Position numbers and translations under genes: made by a program. The notes under the pieces are model-generated. The model saw nothing but the letters and a program-made list of their open reading frames with translations. It was not told the origin of the DNA and made no database searches. Positions 27,414-35,677 of a DNA stretch of 64,000 nt are shown here, piece after piece (positions within the stretch are counted from its first letter, which is position 1; the number at the start of each line of letters is the position of its first letter). The stretch comes from Thalassospira sp. MCCC 1A01148 (GTDB taxonomy: Bacteria > Pseudomonadota > Alphaproteobacteria > Rhodospirillales > Thalassospiraceae). The DNA is taken from contig NZ_LPVZ01000021.1 of the NCBI RefSeq assembly GCF_001613795.1, positions 1 to 64,000 on the forward strand, given 5' to 3'.

Positions 27414-27668
27414 TCAAAGACCGCGCAATATGCCGTCATTGTCGGGCAGTTGCCGACTTTCCGGCGGCACCGGAATATAGAAGTCCCGATCAAGCAATGT
27501 GTGGATCGAAATCAGGGTTGGGGATTTGGTATCACGCACCTTGGTAATCAGCGCATGATCAACCGGTGCCATTTCGCGGATCTTGATAACTTCGAAAATC
27601 GGACCGTTGGGTGTCGCAAGTTTGAACTGGTCGCCAACCGCGACCGGACCATGGGGCTGATGGGCCAT
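27414..27668 (-). CDS. Small protein of unknown function
   Basis: An 84-residue protein (MAHQPHGPVAVGDQFKLAT...) preceded by a good GGGAAG ribosome site 8 nt before ATG 27668. It has alternating hydrophobic residues, suggesting a small beta-rich fold, and ends in PDNDGILRGL. I recognise no family. It sits between prfB's terminator and the deaminase gene, with an upstream TTATACAAT that could be a -10 box. Codon use is like neighbours, so I believe it is real. Confidence 0.65.
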   Translation of the reverse strand: MAHQPHGPVAVGDQFKLATPNGPIFEVIKIREMAPVDHALITKVRDTKSPTLISIHTLLDRDFYIPVPPESRQLPDNDGILRGL

Positions 27669-27856
27669 TTGGATCTTCCCGTGAGAGTATGGATGTTTGC
27701 TCCACGCAACCTGCCGGTGTCCCGTATTGCCCGGGTGTTTTATTGTATAAGACAGATCGCGCTTGACCGTACTCTTGCAGAGCTATCCGGCAATTCTGTG
27801 ACAGAAATAGGATTTTTACGGACAAAACCGATTTTTTTGCCATTTCGGGCCGCTCA

Positions 27857-27893
27857 ACCAAAAACACCCCGCTGATTTTTCAGCGGGGTGTTT
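27857..27893 (-). terminator. Terminator after prfB
   Basis: A 14-bp perfect stem (27862-27875 with 27880-27893, core CACCCCGCTGA) is followed on the minus strand by TTTTT. It ends the prfB transcript 29 nt after the stop. Confidence 0.9.
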
Positions 27894-27921
27894 GCAAATT
27901 CGCGTGATTGGCAACGCGTGA

Positions 27922-29050
27922 TCAGTCGATATCTTCGACTTCGCCTGCTGAGCCTGTGACCTTTGCGGCAAGGGCTGCTGCCATGAAGGCATCAAGATCG
28001 CCGTTCAGAACGCCCTGGGTATCAGACGTTTCCGTTCCGGTACGCAGATCCTTGATCATCTGATAAGGCTGCAGGACATACGATCTGATCTGATGACCCC
28101 AACCGATGTCGGTTTTGCTGTCTTCAACCGCCTGTGCTTCGGCTTCGCGCTTTTGCAGCTCTGCCTCATAAAGACGGGCTTTAAGCATCTTCATGGCCGT
28201 TTCACGGTTTTTGTGCTGTGACCGGTCATTCTGACACTGGGCAACAATACCGGTCGGAATATGGGTCATACGCACGGCAGAATCGGTTCTGTTAACGTGC
28301 TGACCACCGGCACCTGATGCGCGATAGGTATCAATACGAAGATCCTTATCAAGGATCTCGATTTCGATATCGTCATCAATCACCGGATAGACCCACACCG
28401 ACGAGAAGCTGGTATGGCGGCGTGCGGAACTGTCATAAGGCGAAATACGCACCAGACGATGCACGCCCACTTCGTTCTTGAGCCAGCCATAGGCATTGTG
28501 ACCGCTGATCTTGTAGGTCACCGATTTGATACCGGCTTCTTCACCGTCACTTTCTTCAAGCATCTCGAGCTTGTAGCCCTTGGACTCTGCCCAACGGTAA
28601 TACATACGCGCGAGCATGGAAGCCCAGTCCTGCGCCTCTGTCCCGCCGGCACCGGCGTGGATTTCAAGATAGGCGTCATTGGAATCGGCTTCACCCGAAA
28701 GCAGGCTTTCAAGTTCGCGCTTTGCGGCGATCTCGCGGATCGAACGCAGGGCTTCTTCGCCCTCCTCGACCGTTTCATTATCGCCTTCTGCTTCGCCAAG
28801 CTCGATCAGTTCAACACTGTCCTCGAGTTCCTGGGCGAGCTTTTTATAGCCATTGATGGCGTCATCAAGCTGGGTGCGTTCACGCATGACTTTCTGCGCA
28901 TTCGCCGCGTCATCCCAAAGGGTCGGGTCTTCGGCGAGTGTGTTCAGTTCGTCCAGGCGTCTAAGAGCGTTATCCCAGTCAAAGATGCCTCCTCAGCAGT
29001 GCCATCGACTGCTTGATTTCATCGACCAATGCCTGTGCTTCGGCGCGCAT
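27922..29050 (-). CDS. prfB: Peptide chain release factor 2, made by programmed +1 frameshift
   Basis: RF2 recognises UAA and UGA stops. The reading frame starts at ATG 29050 ([15 protein letters not shown]...), reaches an in-frame UGA at codon 24 (28981-28979), and continues in the +1 frame to 27922, giving 375 residues, the normal RF2 length. The GGQ hydrolysis motif is at 248-250 ([11 protein letters not shown]). The stop-codon recognition loop reads [13 protein letters not shown] where E. coli has SPF, a variant I recall in alphaproteobacterial RF2. GGAG precedes the start with good spacing. A terminator follows the gene. Confidence 0.97.
28979..28993 (-). promoter_or_regulatory. prfB +1 frameshift signal
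   Basis: On the minus strand AGGAGG (28993-28988), CAT, then the slippery CTT (28984-28982), UGA (28981-28979) and C. This matches the classic RF2 autoregulatory site: an internal Shine-Dalgarno three bases before CUU UGA C. Low RF2 slows termination and raises frameshifting, so RF2 controls its own level. Confidence 0.95.
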
Positions 29051-29158
29051 TGATGTCTCCGTTATTCGTCTGAAAATCTGTTTTACCGCATGGATGATGC
29101 GGCAATGTCGGCGTGGCTTATAACAGTTTTTGCCCGGCTTGAAACCCCTGCAACAATG

Positions 29159-29189
29159 CAAAAACCCGGCACGATTGATGCGCCGGGTT
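29159..29189 (-). terminator. Terminator after phoD
   Basis: Stem AACCCGGC/GCCGGGTT (29163-29170 with 29182-29189), followed on the minus strand by TTTTGC. It lies downstream of the phoD stop on the minus strand? The stop is at 29224, 35 nt before the hairpin, so yes. Confidence 0.75.
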
Positions 29190-29223
29190 CTGTCATGAAA
29201 GTCAAAGCAGACAAAGATTTGGA

Positions 29224-30795
29224 TCAGGAATAAACCGGATCAAGCGTTACGGTGTACAGTTCCTCGTCAGCGACATCGCGAAGCGAAACGCGGAACTGTT
29301 CTGTATCGGCATCAATATCCACCAGTCCGAAGAACTGAAGTCCGTAGGATGGCGGCAGGTTGATGCCCTGATCCTCGGTCGGGTGTTTTGTGAATTTGAC
29401 CTGCGGACCGAATGTGTTGTCCATATCATTCGGACCAAAAGTTCCCGCATGCAGCGGACCAGATACGAATTCCCAGAAAGGTTCGAAATCCTGGAACTGT
29501 GCCTTGTTCGGGTCATAGTAATGGGCTGCGGTGTAATGTACGTCCGCAGTCAGCCAGACCGTGTTGCTGATTTTGGCGTTCTTGATGAAACGCAGCAGTT
29601 CAACGATTTCAAGCTCACGCCCGGCTGGCGCACCATCACCATTGGCGAGGTTTTCAAACGTGCTTTTGTTTTTCCAGTCATCATAGACAATCATGCCAAT
29701 CGGCATGTCAGCAGCAATGACTTTCCAGGTCGCCTTTGAATTTAAAAGCCCCCGTTTGAGCCATTCCATCTGCGCACGCCCAAGGAAGTCCGTGTTGTCC
29801 GTCGGTGACGGGCTGTTATTTGCATCGTTGGTGCCACGATAGGTTCGCATATCAAGGAAGAAGATTTCCAGAGACGGCCCGTAGGACACCTTGCGATACA
29901 CCCGACCCGGCTCGGATGCATGTTCGGTAATCGGCAGCATTTCACGAAAGGCGCGATTGGCACGGGCAGCCAGCAAGGATGCAGATTTTTCGGTATAACG
30001 GTCATCGCCCAGCAACATCTCGCCCGGATACCAGTTGTTGGTCACTTCATGGTCATCCCACTGATAATACACCGGCACCAGACGGTTGAATTCGCGCACA
30101 TGCTGATCAAGCATGTTGTATTTGTAATTGGCACGGAACTCATCGAGCGTCTCGGCAACCTTGGCGGTGTCTTCGGTGGTGATGTTTTTCCAGATTTCGC
30201 CGTCCGGTGTTTCCTTGGTCTCGGCAAACGGACCATCGGCATAGATCGTGTCACCGGAATGGATGAAGAAATCCGGGTTATGTCTGGCAATCGTCGCATA
30301 GGTTTTCATGCCACCACGGTCTTCATCAATACCCCAGCCCTGCCCGCCGGTATCGCCGGACCAGCCAAAACGAATGTTGCGCTTCGCTGCCGGCGCTGTA
30401 CGGAAATGTCCGATAATCGGCTCTGACGATGCGCGCCCGTCATCAAGGTTCTCGAAATGAATCTTGTAAAAAATGTCCTGACCGGCTGGCAGATCTGCAA
30501 GGGCAAGTTTACCGGCGAAATCACGTTCTGGCAGCACATCGACATGTGGAATACGCACCGATTTCTTAAAGCCTTCGGTGGTTGCGATTTCAGTCACCAT
30601 GCGCGACGCACGATCTGCACGGCCCCAGATGCAGGCAGTGCTTTGGGTGACATCACCACTTTGAACGCCGTGTGTCATAATCGGACGGTCCGCTGCACGT
30701 GAAATCGACGGCATAACGAAACCACCCATTGCAGTTGCGGCACCTGCAGTCGCACTGCGGGTCAAAAACTTGCGGCGGGAAAGACGAAAAGTCAT
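29224..30795 (-). CDS. phoD: PhoD-family alkaline phosphatase/phosphodiesterase, Tat-exported
   Basis: A 523-residue secreted phosphoesterase. The Tat signal SRRKFLTRSA is followed by a hydrophobic stretch and a signal-peptidase site near ISRAAD. Metal-site motifs of the PhoD family appear in order: SGDTGG, HSGDTIYADG, WDDHEVTNNW and LTADVHYTAAHYY. It frees phosphate from phosphomonoesters or diesters outside the cytoplasm. ATG 30795 is preferred over GTG 30798 because GAAGAGG then has 8-nt spacing. A Pho-box-like site lies upstream, so phosphate starvation probably induces it. Confidence 0.94.
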   Translation of the reverse strand: MTFRLSRRKFLTRSATAGAATAMGGFVMPSISRAADRPIMTHGVQSGDVTQSTACIWGRADRASRMVTEIATTEGFKKSVRIPHVDVLPERDFAGKLALADLPAGQDIFYKIHFENLDDGRASSEPIIGHFRTAPAAKRNIRFGWSGDTGGQGWGIDEDRGGMKTYATIARHNPDFFIHSGDTIYADGPFAETKETPDGEIWKNITTEDTAKVAETLDEFRANYKYNMLDQHVREFNRLVPVYYQWDDHEVTNNWYPGEMLLGDDRYTEKSASLLAARANRAFREMLPITEHASEPGRVYRKVSYGPSLEIFFLDMRTYRGTNDANNSPSPTDNTDFLGRAQMEWLKRGLLNSKATWKVIAADMPIGMIVYDDWKNKSTFENLANGDGAPAGRELEIVELLRFIKNAKISNTVWLTADVHYTAAHYYDPNKAQFQDFEPFWEFVSGPLHAGTFGPNDMDNTFGPQVKFTKHPTEDQGINLPPSYGLQFFGLVDIDADTEQFRVSLRDVADEELYTVTLDPVYS

Positions 30796-30834
30796 CACAA
30801 GAACCTCTTCAGGGTATGAAACAATACATTGAAG

Positions 30835-30868
30835 ATCATGACAAAATCCGATGACACGCCGATGTCAG
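30835..30868 (-). promoter_or_regulatory. Putative Pho box and -10 upstream of phoD
   Basis: On the minus strand CTGACAT-CGGC-GTGTCAT (30868-30851) has two 7-mers with an 11-nt period, matching the CTGTCAT repeat of PhoB sites at 12 of 14 positions. CATGAT (30840-30835) lies 10 nt beyond, where a -10 box is expected. A third TTGTCAT-like unit overlaps this region. Confidence 0.6.
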
Positions 30869-30963
30869 TGTCTTGATTGTTTTGTCACGCTTTGATGACT
30901 CAACAGGTTTGCAAAAAGGCCCAAGCGAAAACAAAATCATTCGGATGAACCTGTCACTGAACG

Positions 30964-30994
30964 AAAAAAGCCGGATGCTGATCACATCCGGCTT
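30964..30994 (-). terminator. Terminator after mrcA
   Basis: Stem AAAGCCGGATG/CATCCGGCTTT (30967-30977 with 30984-30994), followed by more Ts on the minus strand. It ends the PBP1A transcript before phoD. Confidence 0.85.
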
Positions 30995-31053
30995 TCATCA
31001 TGTATTTTGCGCAAACCTGACAAGGTTTGGCAGGGTCGGCTCAAGCAAACGGG

Positions 31054-33477
31054 TTAGTAGATACCACCCGGCCCGGCGACCGAACCGCCGCTGCTGTCTG
31101 ATCCACCCGAGCCGCTATATCCGCCATCAATAACATTGTCGTTTGATGCCGGGATCGTGCCGGGTTTGAAGGCCTCCCAAATCACGTCCTGATCGCCCGG
31201 ACGGGCCGGAAGACCGGTGCGTGCTTCAACACGAACCATGCGAATGCCCGGTGGGGTTCGGAACGGGATGGCTTTGGTGCCCTCAAGTGCGCCGCGCATG
31301 AATTCCTTCCAGATCGGGGCGGCAGCACTTGCGCCCTGTTCCTTGTCACCAAGGGATCGGTTGTCATCAAAGCCGACATAAACGCCAACGGCCAGATCCG
31401 GCGAGAACCCGACAAACCACGCATCGCGCGAATCATTGGTTGTGCCGGTCTTGCCTGCCAGCGGATAGCCAAGCTCTGCGATGCGACGACCGGTCCCGCG
31501 CGAAATGACACCTTCCATAATGTGAACCATCTGGAATGCGCTGGCCGGATCGGTCAGTTGTTCGCGGGTATCAGGCAGATCCGGCGGCATCTGATTGCGG
31601 AAGGTCACGTCCTGACACTGCGCACATTCGCGTTCATCACGACGGTAAATCACGTTGCCGCGGCGGTCCTGAATACGGTCAATCAGGGTGGGGGTGATAT
31701 CCTTACCGCCATTGACGAGTTTGGCATATGCCGCGGTCAGGCGCATGACGGTGGTTTCCGCTGCACCAAGCGACATCGACAGAACATCTGGCATTTCATC
31801 GACGATGCCAAAGCGTTCCGCGTAATCGACCACCGTCGGCATACCGATGGTTTGTGCCAGACGTACCGTCATAAGGTTACGCGATTTTTCAATCCCGAGA
31901 CGCATGGTCGAAGGACCATAGAACTTGCCGCTATAGTTGCCCGGCTTCCATTTACCAAGTCCCGGTCCCTGATCAATGACGAACGGGGCATCCAGAACCA
32001 GTGTCGAGGGCGTAAAGCCCTGATCAAGGGCCGCAAGATAGACAAACGGCTTGAAGGCCGAACCCGGCTGACGGCGGGCCTGCGTCGCACGGTTGAATTT
32101 CGACAGGTCATGCGAAAAACCGCCGGACATCGCCAGTACGCGACCGGTATGCGGATCCATCGCCACCAGACCGCCATTCACATTCGGGATCTGGCGCAGG
32201 CCATAGGTATTTGGCGGCAGTGTTTCACCATCAAGTTCAGCGAAATGTTTGACGTAGATGACATCACCCGGTTTGAGGACATCGGATGGACGGTTGACCA
32301 CAGCCCCCAATGTCTGGCCCTTTTGCCACGGGCGCGCCCACGTCAGGAAGCGCAGTGGAATGCGACCCTGTTCGCCATTCATCAGGCCCAGTTTTGCCTC
32401 GTTGGCGTCGGTATCAAGCACCACGGCACGGTCCCACGGGATATCGGCTGGTGTTTCGACCTCGCGCAGGGTCTGCTGCCAGTTGCCCGAAAGGTCGATA
32501 TTGGTGATCGGGCCGCGCCAGCCATGACGACGGTCATATTCGACCAACCCGTCAAACAGGGCTTTGTCCGCAATATCCTGCAAGCGCGGAACGACGGTGG
32601 AACGCACCGAAAGGCCACCGTCATACAGCATGCCCTCGCCGTAGCGATCGACAAGCTGGCGACGGACTTCTTCGGCAAAGAAATCGGCCTGATAGGTATC
32701 AACCGATTCACGGGTTTTTCCTTCAAGCGGGGATGACCACGCCGCCTGTGCTTCGGCCTCGGTGATGTATTTTTCTTCCAGCATCCGGCCAATCACCCAG
32801 TTACGACGTGCCTTGGCTTCGTCGTGGTTGCGCACCGGATGATAGTTTGAAGGCGCCTTTGGCAGAGCGGCAAGATAGGCTGCTTCCTCGACATCAAGTT
32901 CATCAAGGGACTTGTCGAAATAGCGCAGCGCCGCCGCGGCCACACCATAGCTGCCACTGCCGAGATAAATCTCGTTCAAATAAAGTTCGAGAATGTGTTC
33001 CTTGGAAAACGCGCGTTCGATCCGGAAGGACAGTATGGCTTCCTTGATCTTGCGCTCATAGGAAACTTCGTTGGTTAAAAGGAAGTTCTTGGCGACCTGC
33101 TGGGTGATGGTTGATGCACCAACCGGGCGTTTGCCCGTGCCCATATTGACCACGTTGGTCACAGCCGCCCGCAAGACCGACGCAAAATCGATACCGGGGT
33201 GGGAGAAAAAGTTTTTGTCTTCAGCCGCGACAAAGGCATCAATGACCTTGTGCGGAATGGCCGAAATCGGCACGAAGACGCGCTTTTCACGCGCATATTC
33301 AGCAATCAGAGCCCCGTCTGATGCATGCACACGTGTCATGACCTCGGGTTCGTAATTTTCAAGCTGGGTGTAATCGGGAAGTCCCTGACCAAAATGCCAG
33401 AAGATCGCCAGCATACCGGCTCCGCCCGCAACCGCCATCAAGAACAGAAAGCCGAAAATACTAAGTAGAATGCGCAT
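31054..33477 (-). CDS. mrcA: Bifunctional penicillin-binding protein 1A
   Basis: An 807-residue class-A PBP that polymerises and cross-links peptidoglycan. A membrane helix (about 5-28) is followed by a GT51 glycosyltransferase with catalytic Glu86 in AAEDKNFF and TITQQVAKN. The transpeptidase has the SxxK motif in PGSAFKP (near residue 470), SRN, and AGKTGTTND (near 675). An insert of about 130 residues between the two domains fits the PBP1A ODD-type region. The C-terminus is Gly/Ser-rich. amiC lies upstream on the same strand, 264 nt away with no recognisable feature between, so the two may be co-expressed. Confidence 0.97.
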   Translation of the reverse strand: MRILLSIFGFLFLMAVAGGAGMLAIFWHFGQGLPDYTQLENYEPEVMTRVHASDGALIAEYAREKRVFVPISAIPHKVIDAFVAAEDKNFFSHPGIDFASVLRAAVTNVVNMGTGKRPVGASTITQQVAKNFLLTNEVSYERKIKEAILSFRIERAFSKEHILELYLNEIYLGSGSYGVAAAALRYFDKSLDELDVEEAAYLAALPKAPSNYHPVRNHDEAKARRNWVIGRMLEEKYITEAEAQAAWSSPLEGKTRESVDTYQADFFAEEVRRQLVDRYGEGMLYDGGLSVRSTVVPRLQDIADKALFDGLVEYDRRHGWRGPITNIDLSGNWQQTLREVETPADIPWDRAVVLDTDANEAKLGLMNGEQGRIPLRFLTWARPWQKGQTLGAVVNRPSDVLKPGDVIYVKHFAELDGETLPPNTYGLRQIPNVNGGLVAMDPHTGRVLAMSGGFSHDLSKFNRATQARRQPGSAFKPFVYLAALDQGFTPSTLVLDAPFVIDQGPGLGKWKPGNYSGKFYGPSTMRLGIEKSRNLMTVRLAQTIGMPTVVDYAERFGIVDEMPDVLSMSLGAAETTVMRLTAAYAKLVNGGKDITPTLIDRIQDRRGNVIYRRDERECAQCQDVTFRNQMPPDLPDTREQLTDPASAFQMVHIMEGVISRGTGRRIAELGYPLAGKTGTTNDSRDAWFVGFSPDLAVGVYVGFDDNRSLGDKEQGASAAAPIWKEFMRGALEGTKAIPFRTPPGIRMVRVEARTGLPARPGDQDVIWEAFKPGTIPASNDNVIDGGYSGSGGSDSSGGSVAGPGGIY

Positions 33478-33741
33478 GTAAGCAGGTCTTTTTCATTTTG
33501 TTGGCCTGATCCGGTAAGGGGGCATATTCATGCACTCTTCGCGGAAATGCAATGTTCCGGCAGACATTTCGCATGCCTGTGCCGAAAACCCGGATTTGTC
33601 CGCATTATAGCGGCAAAATAATGACGAGGTTGTGACAGCCGCCACGCCCGACAAGTTTTTGTGTGAAGACGTCCGCACACAATCGGCTTGCCCGGCTTTT
33701 CGGCCATGCTGGCGTCATGCACGGTTATTAAAACCCGGTTC

Positions 33742-35025
33742 TTAAAACTTGTGTTTCTCGAAATAGATATCAATTGCCCGCATGACGGCCTCGGCAATCT
33801 TTTTGCGATGTGCGGGACTTTGCAGCAGCTTGGCGTCTGTTGCGTTTGACAAATATCCCATTTCAAACAGCGCAGACGGGATATCAGGTGCCTTTAGAAC
33901 CGCAAACCCGGCGAAGCGATGGGTGCGGCGTTGAAGCTCGATGCTTTGGGCAAGCTGGGTAACCATGTTCGCGGCAAGCGTTGCCGACAGGTTCATGGTT
34001 TCACGCTGCGCCAGATCAATCAGGATGCTTTGCACCAAAGTATTTTCATCTGACAAATCAATCCCGGCAATAACGTCGGCCTTGTTTTCCTTTGATGCCA
34101 GTGCGGCGGCCTCTTTGTCCGATGCGTTTTCCGACAGGGTATAGACCGATGCACCGCGATGCTTGGGATTGCCAATCGAGTCCGCATGCAGGGAAATGAA
34201 CAGGTCAGCGTTGTTCTTGCGCGCGATATCCACGCGTTGACGCAGTTTAAGGAACACGTCCTTGTCGCGCGTCAGCAGCACGCGATAGCGCCCCGATGCT
34301 GTCAAAGTCTCGGCAAGCTGGCGGGCTGCAGCAAGGGTCAGGTCCTTTTCATAGACATTGCCGACCCCGATCGCCCCGGGATCAACCCCGCCATGACCGG
34401 CATCAATAGCGATCAATGGCTTTTCATCACCGCCACGGCCCGACTGCACGGCGACATCGACACTTTGTTCGGTCGCACTCGTGTCGTTGCGGCTGCGTGC
34501 GGAATAGGCTTCCATGCTTTGGCGCGAAGCTGTCAGGAAGGCTTCGCGCTGGGTCGGCTTAAGATCAACCACCAAACGGTTCGGCTTTCCCCCACCAGGA
34601 GGCAGCGCAAAAATCTTGGAAACCAGTGATGGCTGTGCGACGTCCAGAACCACGCGGAACGTACCGGGTTTAAACAGCCCGTAACGCAGACCGGATATCA
34701 ATCCACCGCCCGAGGTTACCTTGCCCGGGGGCGCATTCCAGTCGATTTCGGGCATATCGATGATGATGCGATACGGATCGGGCAGCAGGAAGTAGGTAAA
34801 GTCGACCTCCTGATCAAGATCAATCACAAACCGGGTGTAATCTGGATAAACGCCCAAGCGCGCGCCGAGCACCTTGGCAGGTTCGGCCGATGCTGTGGAG
34901 GCGATCATCTGGGATGTAAACAGCAACGCAAACAGCACCATCATCGTTCGGGCGATCTTGGTAAAGATCGACCGCGACCGGACGGTTTTCGTCATGGAAC
35001 GTGAATTTGCGTGCTTTGAAGTCAT
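33742..35025 (-). CDS. amiC: N-acetylmuramoyl-L-alanine amidase with AMIN domain
   Basis: A 427-residue periplasmic amidase that cuts the MurNAc-L-Ala bond and separates daughter cells. A signal peptide (hydrophobic about 25-42, ending ASTASA) is followed by an AMIN domain (about 50-160) that localises the enzyme, a Ser-rich linker, and an amidase_3 domain (about 205-425). Zinc residues are in DAGHGGVDPGA, GNVYEKD and SLHADS, and the catalytic Glu is in FEMGYLSN. An in-frame ATG at codon 11 is an alternative start. It diverges from rne. AmiA, AmiB and AmiC cannot be separated by sequence reading alone. Confidence 0.93.
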   Translation of the reverse strand: MTSKHANSRSMTKTVRSRSIFTKIARTMMVLFALLFTSQMIASTASAEPAKVLGARLGVYPDYTRFVIDLDQEVDFTYFLLPDPYRIIIDMPEIDWNAPPGKVTSGGGLISGLRYGLFKPGTFRVVLDVAQPSLVSKIFALPPGGGKPNRLVVDLKPTQREAFLTASRQSMEAYSARSRNDTSATEQSVDVAVQSGRGGDEKPLIAIDAGHGGVDPGAIGVGNVYEKDLTLAAARQLAETLTASGRYRVLLTRDKDVFLKLRQRVDIARKNNADLFISLHADSIGNPKHRGASVYTLSENASDKEAAALASKENKADVIAGIDLSDENTLVQSILIDLAQRETMNLSATLAANMVTQLAQSIELQRRTHRFAGFAVLKAPDIPSALFEMGYLSNATDAKLLQSPAHRKKIAEAVMRAIDIYFEKHKF

Positions 35026-35677
35026 TTGTGGTTTCAGCGCCTGTTAACCTGCAAGAGCATCTGTTAACAGCTTATAGCAACGCGTTGGTTAACGGGCAAT
35101 TGACCAACACCAGAACTTGTCGGGCATACCTTTCAACTTTCCGCGATGACTGAGGTGAATGGCAACACTGTAAAAACAGTGTCTTTTCATATATTTGCCG
35201 GAAATGAATCGCCAAAAAGAAAATCTCGCGGATTTCTGTGTTTTTTTACGCGTTACAGTCAGAAAGTCGTCACATCGCGCAACAAAACTGTTTGTAGCAC
35301 ACGCATAAAAGAGATATGTTGCTCGCGAGATTCCTAATAGCTTTGTGGTAAGCAACCAAAATGCCACCAGGCTGAGGACGCGACGAGTGCAGTTCTTACG
35401 GTCGGTGTCTCGGTGACGCGGCAATTCCCGCTCCCGATAGAGCCCTCCTCAAAAAGGCTGTCTTGGCGCGCTCGAAAAGACACGCAATCTAATTCTTTTG
35501 TTTCAACACCAAAACCAGGTCCAACCGGAAGAGCAGCCGACACGCGATGACCCAGATACATACAGGACATATCGCGACCTTTATGGGCGGCGCCTCCGGA
35601 TACGCCGGTTTGTTTGCATATCAGCGCAATTGCGCCCATAGCATTGAACTGGCGGGGCCCACAGGAACAGGTTCCGA
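35026..35677. other. Intergenic region amiC-rne with the likely rne leader
   Basis: 652 bases without a gene. The amiC-proximal part contains a small hairpin ACACTG/CAGTGT (about 35165-35182). The rest is probably the 5' untranslated leader of rne; E. coli rne also has a leader of about 360 nt used for autoregulation. Short open frames here overlap rne and show no coding features. I see no riboswitch I can name. Confidence 0.5.
35292..35320 (+). promoter_or_regulatory. Possible rne promoter
   Basis: TTGTAG (35292-35297), a 17-nt spacer and TATGTT (35315-35320) resemble a sigma-70-type promoter. Transcription from about 35327 would give a leader near 350 nt. Assigned by eye; other promoters are possible. 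Confidence 0.35.

Noticed and set aside
28430-28475. SPY instead of SPF in the RF2 recognition loop as a novel specificity
   Set aside because: I recall SPY as common in alphaproteobacterial RF2, so it is not a local oddity.
28979-29050. prfB as a pseudogene with an early stop
   Set aside because: The stop is the UGA of the conserved RF2 frameshift site, and both frames together give a normal-length protein.
31522-32736. 404-codon plus-strand open frame opposite mrcA
   Set aside because: Antisense shadow; the PBP1A frame has all expected motifs.
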